A stretch of 64,000 nucleotides of DNA from Rhodobiaceae bacterium UBA7804 (GCA_002480495.1 DLCG01000009.1:474566-538565); one strand, 5' to 3'; positions 1-9,388 are shown, counted from the stretch's first letter. The notes: a model not told the origin generated them from the letters alone. Numbers and translations: made by a program.

Positions 1-357
1 GATATTGAAACGGAATGGCTTGATGCCATTCACGTCCTTCAGCGCACCGCCATAAAGCGGCATGGAGACGAGCGTCGCATAGAAGCTCGCAATCCAGACA
101 TAGTTGAGGATTGCCGCGACCCAGATGTGGACCCGATAATCGGCCGCACCGGACCAGAGCAGCCAGAGGATAACAAGCGAGACGCCCGTCTGGCTCAGCA
201 CCTGCCAGACGACATGAAAGCGCGCATGAGGCGTCCAGAGCGGGTTCGTCGCATGGGTCTTGTTGAAGTCGGCAAAGATCGGGCCGACGGAGATCATCAC
301 GGCGACGACGGTGAAAAGCAGCCGGGGAACGAGAAGCGCGTCGAAAGTCGTTTCCAT
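1..357 (-). CDS. integral membrane protein, 3' end outside window
   Basis: I do not recognise this gene. It starts with ATG at 357 and runs off the left edge, giving 119 codons. The visible protein has hydrophobic helices around residues 7-24, 48-64 and 70-90 joined by short polar loops, so it is a small inner-membrane protein. It begins 11 bases after the stop of the SDR gene and is therefore the third gene of the monooxygenase-SDR operon under the TetR-type operators. A role linked to the oxidation substrate, such as uptake, is only inferred from position. Confidence 0.7.
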   Translation of the reverse strand, partial: METTFDALLVPRLLFTVVAVMISVGPIFADFNKTHATNPLWTPHARFHVVWQVLSQTGVSLVILWLLWSGAADYRVHIWVAAILNYVWIASFYATLVSMPLYGGALKDVNGIKPFRFNI

Positions 358-368
358 TGTCTGTTTCC

Positions 369-1148
369 TCAGATGAGACCGGGATAGGTGCCGCCGTCGA
401 GCTGGAGGTTCTGCCCGGAAATGAAGCCTGCCTGCGCACTGCAGAGAAAGGCGCAGGCATCGCCGAACTCCGATGGATCGCCCATGCGCTTCGCCGCGAT
501 CGATTCCGCGATTTCGGCTCGCGCTTCTTCCATCGATATCTTTTTGAAGGCCATGGCGAGCTCGGCCATCTTCTTCTGGCGATCCGTGTCGAAGCGCTCG
601 GGCAGCATGTTGTTGATGGTGACGTTGAAGGGCGCGAGATCCGTTGCGAGGCCCTTGCACATTGCCGTGAGGCCGGAGCGCGCCGCCGTGGACAGGCCCA
701 TGACCGAACGGGGCGCCTTCACCATTGCGGAGGTGATGTTGACGATCCGCCCGAAGCGCCTTTCCTTCATGCCTTCCATCAACGCCCTGATCATGAAGAG
801 AGGCGCCAGCATGTTGGCATCGAGCGCGGCACGCCATTCGGCCTCGCCCCATTGAGCGAAATTGCCGGGAGGCGGACCATCATTGTTGTTCACGAGGATG
901 TCGGCATCGGGGCAGGCGGAGACGAGCTTGTCCCTTCCTGCCTGCGTATTGAGATCGGCAACGACAGGCATGACCGATCCTTTCGCGCCGTTCGAGATAT
1001 CGAAGGCCGCCCTGTCGAGCGTGTCGGCGCTCCGGCCATTGATGACGACATGGACGCCCTCGCGCGCGAGCGCGGCGGCGCAGGCCTTGCCGAGGCCGCG
1101 CGAGGAGGCGCAGACGATCGCCTTTTTCCCGTTCAGGCCGAGATCCAT
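369..1148 (-). CDS. short-chain dehydrogenase-like protein with altered catalytic motif
   Basis: A 259-residue Rossmann protein of the SDR superfamily. It begins MDLGLNGKKAIVCASSRGLG, which contains a recognisable but imperfect TGxxxGxG nucleotide motif, and has an NNxDG-type motif near residue 88. The expected YxxxK catalytic pair is replaced: the segment aligned with YSAAK reads STAAR. This matches the known group of beta-ketoacyl-ACP-reductase-like SDRs that lack a perfect tetrad, so a normal reductase reaction should not be assumed. An AAGGAAA ribosome site lies upstream, and the start is 15 bases after the monooxygenase stop, so the two are co-transcribed. Confidence 0.9.
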   Translation of the reverse strand: MDLGLNGKKAIVCASSRGLGKACAAALAREGVHVVINGRSADTLDRAAFDISNGAKGSVMPVVADLNTQAGRDKLVSACPDADILVNNNDGPPPGNFAQWGEAEWRAALDANMLAPLFMIRALMEGMKERRFGRIVNITSAMVKAPRSVMGLSTAARSGLTAMCKGLATDLAPFNVTINNMLPERFDTDRQKKMAELAMAFKKISMEEARAEIAESIAAKRMGDPSEFGDACAFLCSAQAGFISGQNLQLDGGTYPGLI

Positions 1149-1163
1149 GAGAGGTTTCCTTTG

Positions 1164-2849
1164 CTAGATGGCGTGAGCGGGGAGCGCGAGCGCGGGAAGG
1201 CCGAGCAGCAAAGCCTTGCGGCGGAGCAGCTCGCGGGGTGCATCTATCGGCGCGCCGAAGCGGCAGGCGATGTGGCCGTCGGGCCGGAGAAGCAGGGCGC
1301 CTTCGGGCGACAGGCCCGTGAGAGCCTCCCAGTCCTCGCTGTCGGCAAAGTCCTCACCCGCGACGAGGCAATGCATGCCCCGCGCGCGGGCGGCGCCTGC
1401 CCAGGCGGCAGCCGCCGGACCGGCGAGGAGCGTGAAGCCCGCAGGATCGCGCAAGGAGAGAAGAGAGACCGTCTTTCCCCCGCGTGAGACCCAGCGATGC
1501 GGCAGATGCGCACCGACATCCCAGGAAGGTTCGTAGCGGCTGATGTCGATTTCCGAAGCGGGAACAAGCGGCGGCGCATCGGACAGCGCGGCGGAGCAGT
1601 AGCGGTAGCCAAGCTGCAGGTTGAAGCTGTCGAAATGGGGACGCTGCGCCTCGATCGCGGCGGGCAGTTCCGCGCTGCCGGCGGGGGCCGCGGCGAGCGC
1701 CGTGTAATGCTCCATCATGCGGGCGGGGTCCGGCCCGTAGAGCACGCCGAAAATGTCGAAGAGTTTCGAGGCATTCATGAGGCTCTGCTCGCTATTCGCG
1801 ATGGCGACCGGACGGCGCTCGGCCTCATATGTGTCGAGAAGAGCCGGGCCCGCCTCGCCCTTCAGCACGGCGGCGAGCTTCCAGGCGAGATTCTGGGCAT
1901 CGACCGCGCCGGTGTTGAGGCCGAGGCCGCCGGTCGGCGGAAAACGATGCGCGGCGTCGCCTGCGAGGAAGATGCGGCCCTTGCGATAGCGCTCCGCGAT
2001 CTGCGCCGACATGGCCCAGGGGCTGATATTGCGGATGGAGAAGGAGACCGGCGCGGCGATGGCCGCCTCGACCAATGGGCGGCATTTTGCTTCGTCGAAG
2101 CTCTCCGGCGTTGTGGCCGCCGGATCGTAGGGATGCATGAGCACCCAGGTCTTCGCACGGTCATAGGCGATCAGAACGCCGCTCGTTCCCGGATCGAAGA
2201 GGAAATAGAGGACGCCCGGCCGCGCATCCGTGAGGTCGCGCAGATCGGCCTCGAAATGGATCATGATGTAGTGCTGAAGCGCCTCCGGCCCCTCCATCGC
2301 AATGCAGAGCGCTTCACGCAGGCGGGAATTCGCACCGTCGGCGGCTATGACATAGCTGCATTCGAGCCGCGAGGTTCCGTTCTCGCCATGGAGCGTCGCC
2401 GCGACTCCGCCGGCGTTTTCTTCCAGCCCGGTGCAGGCGACGCCGCGCGCGAAGGAAATAAGCGGTTCGGCGGCGATGGCCTCGAACAGAGCCGCCTCGA
2501 AAACCGGTTGCGGAATATTGGTGAGGGGAAAGGGCGTGTAGACGAGCGCCGCATCGTCCTGCCGCTCGTAAGGCAAGGCGCCGAATTCCGGGCCCGCGAG
2601 CCTGCCCATGAAACGGACGAAGCCTGCATCGTTGGCGCCGGCTCCTGCCCGCCTCAAAGCCGCGGCGGAGACGCCGATGCTGTCGCAGATTTCCAGTGTG
2701 CGCGGATTTACGGCATGCGCCTTTGGAGCCGTGCCCGGCGAATGGCGGCGATCGACGAGGCAGGACGCCACGCCCTGCCGCGCGAGGAGAAGGGCCGCAA
2801 GGCAGCCAACCGGGCCTGCGCCGGCGACGAGAACGGGGTGGCGGGACAT
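1164..2849 (-). CDS. FAD-dependent aromatic-ring monooxygenase
   Basis: A 561-residue group A flavoprotein hydroxylase of the PheA/TfdB/MhpA type, which uses NAD(P)H and O2 to hydroxylate phenolic or similar rings. The N-terminus carries the FAD Rossmann motif GAGPVG (residues about 9-14) with the acidic VDRR end. A DG motif (AADGANSR) lies near residue 170. The FAD ribityl-binding GD motif (FLAGDAAH) lies near residue 300, followed by PPTGGLGLNTG. The C-terminus has the thioredoxin-like dimerisation domain. I chose ATG 2849 because GGAG lies six bases upstream. A longer frame to 2912 would run through the operators. First gene of an operon with the SDR and a membrane protein. The substrate is unknown. 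Confidence 0.9.
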   Translation of the reverse strand: MSRHPVLVAGAGPVGCLAALLLARQGVASCLVDRRHSPGTAPKAHAVNPRTLEICDSIGVSAAALRRAGAGANDAGFVRFMGRLAGPEFGALPYERQDDAALVYTPFPLTNIPQPVFEAALFEAIAAEPLISFARGVACTGLEENAGGVAATLHGENGTSRLECSYVIAADGANSRLREALCIAMEGPEALQHYIMIHFEADLRDLTDARPGVLYFLFDPGTSGVLIAYDRAKTWVLMHPYDPAATTPESFDEAKCRPLVEAAIAAPVSFSIRNISPWAMSAQIAERYRKGRIFLAGDAAHRFPPTGGLGLNTGAVDAQNLAWKLAAVLKGEAGPALLDTYEAERRPVAIANSEQSLMNASKLFDIFGVLYGPDPARMMEHYTALAAAPAGSAELPAAIEAQRPHFDSFNLQLGYRYCSAALSDAPPLVPASEIDISRYEPSWDVGAHLPHRWVSRGGKTVSLLSLRDPAGFTLLAGPAAAAWAGAARARGMHCLVAGEDFADSEDWEALTGLSPEGALLLRPDGHIACRFGAPIDAPRELLRRKALLLGLPALALPAHAI

Positions 2850-2863
2850 GCGCGCTCCATAAA

Positions 2864-2895
2864 TGAGATTACTCTCATAATTGAGATATCTCTCA
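2864..2895. promoter_or_regulatory. tandem palindromic operators in divergent promoter
   Basis: Two near-identical inverted repeats lie side by side: TGAGATTACTCTCA (2864-2877) and TGAGATATCTCTCA (2882-2895). Each has five-base arms TGAGA/TCTCA and a four-base spacer, and they are 18 bases apart. They occupy the short interval between the divergent monooxygenase and tetR-type genes, where both promoters must lie. This is the classical arrangement for a TetR-family repressor controlling itself and its neighbour. Binding by this particular regulator is inferred. Confidence 0.8.
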
Positions 2896-2938
2896 TAAAT
2901 GACTTTTGTCAAGCCCGCTCCCGCGCTATCCTTCGCCC

Positions 2939-3571
2939 ATGAGAGAGAGCGGCGTGCAGCAAGGCTATTTCCAGGGGCAGACGGCGGGCGGCAGCAAGCG
3001 GGAACGAACCCGCTCGGCGCTGCTCGATGCGACGGTCAGCGTTGTCGCGGCGAAGGGCATGGAGGCCGCGAAGATCCTCGACATCACGGAGGCGGCGGGG
3101 CTCGCGAACGGAACCTTCTACAACTACTTCGATGACAAGGAATCGATCCTGCGCGAGGCTGCCTACGGCATCGCTTTGGCGGTGGGCCGGCAGCTCGACG
3201 AGGAGATGAGCAGCATCGGGGATGCGGGGCGGCGCGTCGTGACCGCGACGACCCGCTTCATCGAGATCGTCGTGCGCGAACCCGACTGGGCGCATGTGCT
3301 GCTTGGCAGCGCCGAAGTGATGCCCGAAATGCGGAAGGACATCTACCGCTATCTGCGCAGCGACATCGAACTGGGCGTTGAACAGGGCAAGTTCGATGTG
3401 GAGGTGACGGGCTTCCTTCTCGATCAGGTGGCTTCGCTGATCGGTGTTTCAATCCGCACACAGATAAGCACAGGACCCAATGCCGCGCTTACACGACAGA
3501 CCTGCGAGAGCATTCTCCGGCTTCTGGGAATGAGCCCGGCAAAGGCAAGAAAGCTCGCCGCGACGGGATGA
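2939..3571 (+). CDS. TetR/AcrR family transcriptional regulator
   Basis: A 210-residue protein with an N-terminal TetR helix-turn-helix. The segment KRERTRSALLDATVSVVAAK leads into DITEAAGLANGTFYNYFDDK, the canonical recognition helix with FYNYF. The C-terminal ligand domain is unassigned. Divergent from the monooxygenase operon across two tandem operators, so it is very likely the ligand-responsive repressor of that operon and of itself. I chose ATG 2939. An in-frame TTG at 2906 would add 11 residues. The gene is convergent with the porin gene, only seven bases away. Confidence 0.93.
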   Translation: MRESGVQQGYFQGQTAGGSKRERTRSALLDATVSVVAAKGMEAAKILDITEAAGLANGTFYNYFDDKESILREAAYGIALAVGRQLDEEMSSIGDAGRRVVTATTRFIEIVVREPDWAHVLLGSAEVMPEMRKDIYRYLRSDIELGVEQGKFDVEVTGFLLDQVASLIGVSIRTQISTGPNAALTRQTCESILRLLGMSPAKARKLAATG

Positions 3572-3578
3572 AACTCCG

Positions 3579-4835
3579 TCAGAAATAAAGCGCGACGTTG
3601 AGATTGACCCGGCTCGACCAGTCACCGCCATTGCCACCCGAGGCGAGGGCCTGCGTGAACTCGGGCCCGATATAGGCATTGTTCCGGCCAAGCGCCCAGT
3701 CGAGCGTCACGTAGAGGGGCCCATCGAAATCCATCCCCGCGCCGAGCACGTTCTGCTGGCTGCCCGCGTAGCTCTCTTCCGCCTTATCGAGATAGGAATA
3801 GTCGTTGTAGAAGGTGACGGTCTTCAACAAGCCGCCCGTTTCTTCTTCCGTGTTCCATGCATAGGCGAGCCCCGCAACATAGATCCAGCCGCGCGAGGCG
3901 ACCCGATAGGGATAGTCGAAGGCGCCCATCGTCACATAGCGGCCATCCTGGCCCGGCGGGTTTTCGAGATCGAACTCATAGCGGATGACTTCAGTCTTGA
4001 AATTCCAGGGCCCGCGATCGAAACGCGCATGAAGCGCCTGCGCATTGCGCTCTCCATCGCGGCCGGTCGTATCGTTCGGGATGAGGCCGTATTGAAGCGA
4101 GGCGCCCGCCTCACCGGTTATGCCATGGCCGATGACGAAGCTTCGAGCGGCGCGCAGATTGAACTGATGCCGCTCGCCATTCTGCCGCGCACCATCGGAG
4201 ACGATGTCGTAGGAATAGCGGGCGCTGTCCTCGCTGTCGCCTGCCCAGCTTCCTTCATCGCTCGGGAACCAGGCCGCATCGAAGGTCCAGGGGCCCATCT
4301 CGCGGGTGTAGCGGAAGCCGAGATCGTAGTCGTCTTCCAGGCCCGCATAAAAGGCGAGCGAAAAGAAGAAATTGTTGGAGGCGAAAGGGAGAAGGCCAAA
4401 AGGCACTTTCTGGATACCCGCCTGAATCTTCTGCCGCGCGTCGGGCCGGTAGCCGATCCATGCATGGTGAGGGAAGTGCGTGAGGATGCCGTCATCGCTG
4501 TAATAGTAGAAGCGATACTGCATGGAGCCGTCCCAGCGGCCGGCCTCGAAGGAAGCATCGAGCATCACCGTATCGAGGCGGATATTCTCAGGGAGATTGC
4601 GGCGCTTGCGGCCCGCTTCCCAGCTCTTGTGATAGACGTTCGCGCGAATGGCGCCGCCGAAATGGAAATCCGGTCCGGATTCCTCCGGTTCGGCCGGCTC
4701 GACGCCGCTGGCGGGTTCGCAAAATGCATCGCCCGCGGGACAGGTCTCCCCGCCCTCTTCCGCGCGCACGGGCAAGGCCGCAAGCGCGCAACACGCCGCG
4801 CCCGCAGCAGCCATGGTAACCGGCTTTCCGAACAC
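3579..4835 (-). CDS. outer-membrane beta-barrel porin-like protein
   Basis: A 418-residue secreted protein. It starts at GTG 4835 behind a GGGGGAAG ribosome site and has a signal peptide (about residues 1-25, ending PVRA). The mature part is rich in alternating aromatic/polar strands and ends in NVALYF, the terminal aromatic typical of outer-membrane barrels recognised by BamA. It resembles the phosphate-selective OprO/OprP porin superfamily in layout, but I see no residue that fixes the solute. Convergent with the tetR gene and downstream of the iron operon across a 76-base gap. Substrate unknown. Confidence 0.75.
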   Translation of the reverse strand: MFGKPVTMAAAGAACCALAALPVRAEEGGETCPAGDAFCEPASGVEPAEPEESGPDFHFGGAIRANVYHKSWEAGRKRRNLPENIRLDTVMLDASFEAGRWDGSMQYRFYYYSDDGILTHFPHHAWIGYRPDARQKIQAGIQKVPFGLLPFASNNFFFSLAFYAGLEDDYDLGFRYTREMGPWTFDAAWFPSDEGSWAGDSEDSARYSYDIVSDGARQNGERHQFNLRAARSFVIGHGITGEAGASLQYGLIPNDTTGRDGERNAQALHARFDRGPWNFKTEVIRYEFDLENPPGQDGRYVTMGAFDYPYRVASRGWIYVAGLAYAWNTEEETGGLLKTVTFYNDYSYLDKAEESYAGSQQNVLGAGMDFDGPLYVTLDWALGRNNAYIGPEFTQALASGGNGGDWSSRVNLNVALYF

Positions 4836-4911
4836 TTGGCTTCCCCCTGGCAGATTTATCTTTCTCCAAAATCACCTAGAGGGATGGAAGGCGAGGTCAA
4901 CAGCAGCTCTC

Positions 4912-6363
4912 TCACACGGGTCTGAGAGCCCGGCGAAGAAGCGGCATGGCGAGAAGAACCGCCAGAATATCGACCGAAAGAATCGGCAGCGCCGCGAAGG
5001 CACCGGGCCCCGCGACAAGAAGAGTGGTGAGGGGGAAGGCGAGAAGCAGAACCGCCGTTATCCCGCTGAACCGGTGAGCTTGCGACGCAGAGGCAAGGGC
5101 AAGGAGAATCGCAACACAAAGCACACCGAGCAGGACGGCAACCATCCAGCCATATGAGGTGACGACGGCAAGAGGCATGAGCCGTCCTGCCAGCAGCAGC
5201 GCCGCCGTCGCAAGCGGAAGGCCATGCACGATGCCATCGGAAAAGGCGAGGAAGAGGCGATTGCCGCGGCTTGCCATGGCGGCCGGGCGAGCCCGCCAGA
5301 CCGAGAGACCAGAGAGGACGAGGAGGCAGGAACCGAGACCGAGAACGGCATAAAGAAGTTTCAGTGCGATGCCGCCAAAGTTGCCGTAGTGAAGCGGCGT
5401 GACCATCGCATAGATGCGCTTGCCAATGCCTTCGCGGCTCCAGTCGACAATGCCCTCAAGCTGTCCCGTTTCGCCTTGCATGACGACGGCCGGAAAATAA
5501 ATGAGGCGGCCGGGAACAGTTCCATAGACCGTGACGAGGCCGCCCTTACGGCCCCAACCGTCGAAGACGATCTGTTCCGGTTCGAGATCCGGCATGGCGC
5601 GAAGCGCGTTCGCCACGATAAGGCCCGGCGTCACCATCTGCGCCGCCTCGCCCGGCGATGCGGAAATCGCGCCTGACATTGCCTCCGACGCGGCGCCCGC
5701 ATCACCCCTGAAGGAGAGAAAGGCAGCGGCGAGAAGAAAGACGCCGATAAAGCCGAGGACGCAGCCGGTCAGCGCCATCATGAAATGAAAGGGCAATCCC
5801 CAGATGCCTACCGACTTGTGCATATCCGTCCATTTGAGACGGACGCTGCGCCGCAGCCGCAACGTGAAGAGTTCGGCCAGCATCTTCCGGTGCAGGAAGA
5901 CGCCGGAGACCAGCGACAGCAACATGACGAAGCCGAAGAAGCCAACCAGATAGCGCCCCCAAGGCAGGGGCAGCAGCAAATCTGTATGAAGACGATTCAA
6001 TACTTCGCCAGTGCGGCTTCTCCCGTCCCTGACCTCCCCTGCTTCCTCGCCTGTTGCCGCATCGAGGACAAGCTCTCCCCCGCGCGCCTGCAGAGAGATG
6101 AGGGAATCGTAGTAGCCGGGCAGGTATATCGAGAAGTTTGCAGGGATCTCGTCCCACCTCGCTTCCGCCTCTGCATAGAGAGTGTCCGCCGCCTTCGCGT
6201 GATCGGTATAGGCCGGCTGGTAGGTTCCACGTTCCCATGGACCAAGTTCAATCTCGAAAAGAGCGACGACGCCGGAGAACGAAACCACATAGAGGACGAG
6301 ACCGAGGAGAAGGCCCGTCCATGAGTGAAGTTCATAAAGCGCCTTCATGCTTCCCTGACGCAT
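4912..6363 (-). CDS. PepSY-TM domain membrane protein of iron operon
   Basis: A 483-residue inner-membrane PepSY_TM protein. It opens MRQGSMKALYELHSWTGLLL, then has an HxxxG-type first helix, periplasmic PepSY segments, and further helix pairs with conserved His at DMHKSVGIWGLPFHF and MVTPLHYGNFGG. Such proteins accompany TonB siderophore receptors (PiuB/FpvG-like) and are linked to periplasmic or inner-membrane reduction of ferric siderophores. ATG 6363 overlaps the preceding stop as ATGA and follows a GGAGGGGAGGGG ribosome site, so it is translationally coupled to the upstream gene. Last gene of the sigma factor - FecR - receptor operon. Confidence 0.88.
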   Translation of the reverse strand: MRQGSMKALYELHSWTGLLLGLVLYVVSFSGVVALFEIELGPWERGTYQPAYTDHAKAADTLYAEAEARWDEIPANFSIYLPGYYDSLISLQARGGELVLDAATGEEAGEVRDGRSRTGEVLNRLHTDLLLPLPWGRYLVGFFGFVMLLSLVSGVFLHRKMLAELFTLRLRRSVRLKWTDMHKSVGIWGLPFHFMMALTGCVLGFIGVFLLAAAFLSFRGDAGAASEAMSGAISASPGEAAQMVTPGLIVANALRAMPDLEPEQIVFDGWGRKGGLVTVYGTVPGRLIYFPAVVMQGETGQLEGIVDWSREGIGKRIYAMVTPLHYGNFGGIALKLLYAVLGLGSCLLVLSGLSVWRARPAAMASRGNRLFLAFSDGIVHGLPLATAALLLAGRLMPLAVVTSYGWMVAVLLGVLCVAILLALASASQAHRFSGITAVLLLAFPLTTLLVAGPGAFAALPILSVDILAVLLAMPLLRRALRPV

Positions 6364-6962
6364 CACCCCTCCCCTCCCGAGAGAAAGGAAATGGCGGCAA
6401 GGCCGAACAGGACGAAGGCAGCAAGCAACGTCAGGAGATGGGAACGGAGAACCGCACCGGAGGCAAAGAGCCATAGCGTTATGCCCGTCCAGACAATCGG
6501 CCAAAGCACCGTGGCGAGCGCCGCGCGGCCCGCAGGCTCCATCGGCAGCAAGAGGGAGAGCGAGAAAAGCGCGGCGACGGAAAAGAGAAAGCCCGTCAGC
6601 AGAGACATTGCGGAGCGGCGGAGGCTCAGAACACCGTCCGCTCTTCGCACTTCATCGACGGCACTCCGCCGCAGCGGCGCCGGCCTCGCCGCCTTGCCGC
6701 GTTCTCCAAGGCTGCGCGCGAGAGCAGTGCCAAAGCCTGCGAGCATGATAAAGGCGAGAAAAACCGGGATGCCCGCATCCCAACCCATGCCGCGGCCCGA
6801 AAGATAAAAGCCGCCCGCCACGAGCGTGGCAGACAGGAGATACAGGGGAAGACGCCTCGCACCGCCCACGGACGATGCACGAGCGCCAGCAAGCGCGGCT
6901 ACGCCGCCGAGGCTTGCCGCCAGGGCGGCGATCACGAAAATCGGACTGGCTATCGTTTCCAT
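6363..6962 (-). CDS. small membrane protein between TonB receptor and PepSY protein
   Basis: A 199-residue hydrophobic protein with about six predicted membrane helices and no signal peptide. Not assigned to a family with confidence. Its place matches the small membrane proteins (DUF3325/DUF3649-like) often found between TonB receptors and PepSY proteins in siderophore operons. It starts 47 bases after the receptor stop and its own stop overlaps the start of the PepSY gene. A contribution to inner-membrane handling of iron or siderophore is inferred from context. Confidence 0.75.
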   Translation of the reverse strand: METIASPIFVIAALAASLGGVAALAGARASSVGGARRLPLYLLSATLVAGGFYLSGRGMGWDAGIPVFLAFIMLAGFGTALARSLGERGKAARPAPLRRSAVDEVRRADGVLSLRRSAMSLLTGFLFSVAALFSLSLLLPMEPAGRAALATVLWPIVWTGITLWLFASGAVLRSHLLTLLAAFVLFGLAAISFLSGGEG

Positions 6963-7009
6963 GAGGCCATGGACGAGGGAGAGATTGTGCCCCTCCCTCG
7001 CCTGTTGGA

Positions 7010-9388
7010 TCAGAATTCCACTTCGAGGCTTACGCCGACAAGCTGGCGCGGCCCGAGCGTCGCGGCGACGGGAACACCGCCCGCCGTGTCGATATAGGTG
7101 TAGTAGCGTTCGTCGAAGAGGTTCTCGGCGAAGACCGTCACCTTCCAGCCATCCATCTTGTAGCCGGCCTGCGCATTCGACACCCAATAGGCATCGACGT
7201 CTTCCTGCGGCGCGCCATCGATGCGTGTCATGTAGCTCGATGTGTATTTCGTGTCGCCGCCGAAGAAGAAGCCTGTATCGCTCTCATAGAAGGCGCCAAG
7301 GGCAAAGGACCACTCCGGCGCTTCGGGGAAGGGCATGCCGGAAAGATTGCCCGTGCTCACGCTGCTGAAGTTTTCGAACTCGCTTTGGACATGACCGAGG
7401 GAGACGAAAGTCGAAAGCTCAGGCGTCACCGCGTAGCGGCCCTCGATCTCGAAACCGTAGAGCTCGGAACTGGCGGCATTCACGATAATGCCGGAGGTGA
7501 AGTCGAGCGGGTTCTGCAAGATCTCGACCTGCTGATCCTTCCAGTCCGTGTAGAAGGCATTGGCGCTCAGCTGGAGCCGCCGGTCGAAGAACGCGCCCTT
7601 GTATGAAACTTCGTAGTTCCAGGTCTCTTCCGGATCATAGGTGAAGGGAGTGCCGGACGAGGTCTGCACACCCGAGCCGCCATTGCGGAAGCCCTGCTGA
7701 ACGGTGAAGCCGAGCGTATGTTCCGGCGCAAGTTCCTTGATCAACCCGGCCTTGGGCAGGAAGACGGTCTCCTCGAAAGAACTGCTCTGATTGGTGGTCA
7801 CCGCACCATTGCGGGAGAAGAAGTTCGTGCTCTCCTGGTCCGTGTAATCGAGACGGCCGCCCGCCACCACTTTCCAGGTGGGAATGAACTCGTATGTCGC
7901 TTCGCCGAACAAGGCGGCGTTGGAGGAATCCGTGCTCGCCCGGCTGACATCGAAATTGCCGAAATAGTCGGGGCGAACATAGCCGGAGTTCATTTCCTCG
8001 TCGGCGAGATAGATGCCCGCCACAGCCTTCCAGCGGCCCGCCTCGTAGTTCACGCGGAATTCCTGCGTGAGGATCGAGCGGTCATCCCCGCCGCTCAGCA
8101 CATTGGTCTCACCCGCCGTTCCCTCGTTGATCGAAGGACGCTCCATGTCCGAACGGGAAAAGGAGGTGAGCGACGTCAGAAGAAGCGACGAGGTGAGATC
8201 GTGCTTCACCTCGAAGGAGACATTGTTCACCTCCGTCGTACGCGACTCGGCGAAGACGGGCAGGTTGAAATCGCCTCTGTCGGCGTCAAGCGGGAAGCCG
8301 AGGACCGGGCCTGCAATGTCGTCCGAATAAGGCGAGTCGTGCGAGAAGGAGTAAGTGAGCAGGGCCGACGTGTCCGGCATACCGTTCGGCAACAGCAGGA
8401 GCTTGCCGCGAATGTTGTAATATTCGTTCTCTACGAACTCGTCGTAGCGGTCGAAGCCGGTATAGGCCGGATAGTTGATGTCGTTTTCGCTGATGTTGTA
8501 TTCGGCGGAGACGCGCATGGCGAGCTGGTCCTCGACGAGCGGCGCATTGACCATGAAGGCCGTGCCGCGCGTGTCCATCGTGCCGATGGTCGCCTTGCCC
8601 TTTGCTTCCCAATCAAAGGTCGGGTCCTTCGTCTTGACATAGACCGCACCCGCAAGCGCCGCGCGGCCCGTGAGCGTGGACTGGGGGCCGCGATAGACCT
8701 CGACCTGCTCGACATCCCAGAGGCCGCGCGCACCACGGCGCGCGCCCATGACGGTCTGCTGCGCGCCGTCGATATAGAGGCTAGCAAGCGGCGCGCCGCC
8801 GGGCGTGAGACCTTCGGAGTTCACGCCGCGAATGACGAAACCGGCATCCGGCCAGTCGCCGTCCATGACGTTGCCCATCATGCGGAACGCGCCACGGAAA
8901 CTCTGGATCTGATGGTCCTCGATTTCCTCCGCAGTGACGATGCCGACGCTCGCCGTGGTGTCTTCGAGCGTGGTGGTGTTCTTCGCGCCGTAGACGACGA
9001 GGGAAGGAAGCGTGGTGGTGCCGCCGACTTCCGCCACGCGGCGGAGCGCAACGACATTGGCGCCCGTGAACTCGTAGGTAAGACCCGTGCCCGCGAGAAG
9101 CGTGGCAAGCGCCTCGCTGGCGGTGTAGCTGCCAGAGAGGCCGCCGGTCGACAGGCCCGCGACTTCATCCGAGGTGAAAAGGATCTGCAGGTTCGCCTGA
9201 TCGGCAAGCGCAGTGAGCGCGCCATCAAGGCTCTGGGGGGCGATGGAAAGCGAGACGGGAACTGCCGCAACGCTTTCAGCCGGTTGGGCCACTGCCCCAA
9301 GGGGCGCGAGCCCGCACATCAAGGCGGCAACGGCGACACCCGCCGCCAGACGCTTCAGCCCGTTCCTGCCGGAAACCCCAGAATTCAT
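7010..9388 (-). CDS. TonB-dependent receptor with STN signalling domain (FecA type)
   Basis: A 792-residue outer-membrane transducer. A signal peptide is followed by a secretin/TonB N-terminal (STN) domain at about residues 45-110 (SLSIAPQSLDGALTALADQA onward). Next come a TonB-box-like LPSLVVYG, the plug domain with GPQSTLTGRAALAGAV, and a 22-strand barrel ending GVSLEVEF. The STN domain signals ligand binding to FecR. With the adjacent sigma and anti-sigma genes this is a complete cell-surface signalling set for ferric siderophore or haem-like ligand uptake. The ligand itself cannot be read from the sequence. Confidence 0.95.
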   Translation of the reverse strand: MNSGVSGRNGLKRLAAGVAVAALMCGLAPLGAVAQPAESVAAVPVSLSIAPQSLDGALTALADQANLQILFTSDEVAGLSTGGLSGSYTASEALATLLAGTGLTYEFTGANVVALRRVAEVGGTTTLPSLVVYGAKNTTTLEDTTASVGIVTAEEIEDHQIQSFRGAFRMMGNVMDGDWPDAGFVIRGVNSEGLTPGGAPLASLYIDGAQQTVMGARRGARGLWDVEQVEVYRGPQSTLTGRAALAGAVYVKTKDPTFDWEAKGKATIGTMDTRGTAFMVNAPLVEDQLAMRVSAEYNISENDINYPAYTGFDRYDEFVENEYYNIRGKLLLLPNGMPDTSALLTYSFSHDSPYSDDIAGPVLGFPLDADRGDFNLPVFAESRTTEVNNVSFEVKHDLTSSLLLTSLTSFSRSDMERPSINEGTAGETNVLSGGDDRSILTQEFRVNYEAGRWKAVAGIYLADEEMNSGYVRPDYFGNFDVSRASTDSSNAALFGEATYEFIPTWKVVAGGRLDYTDQESTNFFSRNGAVTTNQSSSFEETVFLPKAGLIKELAPEHTLGFTVQQGFRNGGSGVQTSSGTPFTYDPEETWNYEVSYKGAFFDRRLQLSANAFYTDWKDQQVEILQNPLDFTSGIIVNAASSELYGFEIEGRYAVTPELSTFVSLGHVQSEFENFSSVSTGNLSGMPFPEAPEWSFALGAFYESDTGFFFGGDTKYTSSYMTRIDGAPQEDVDAYWVSNAQAGYKMDGWKVTVFAENLFDERYYTYIDTAGGVPVAATLGPRQLVGVSLEVEF

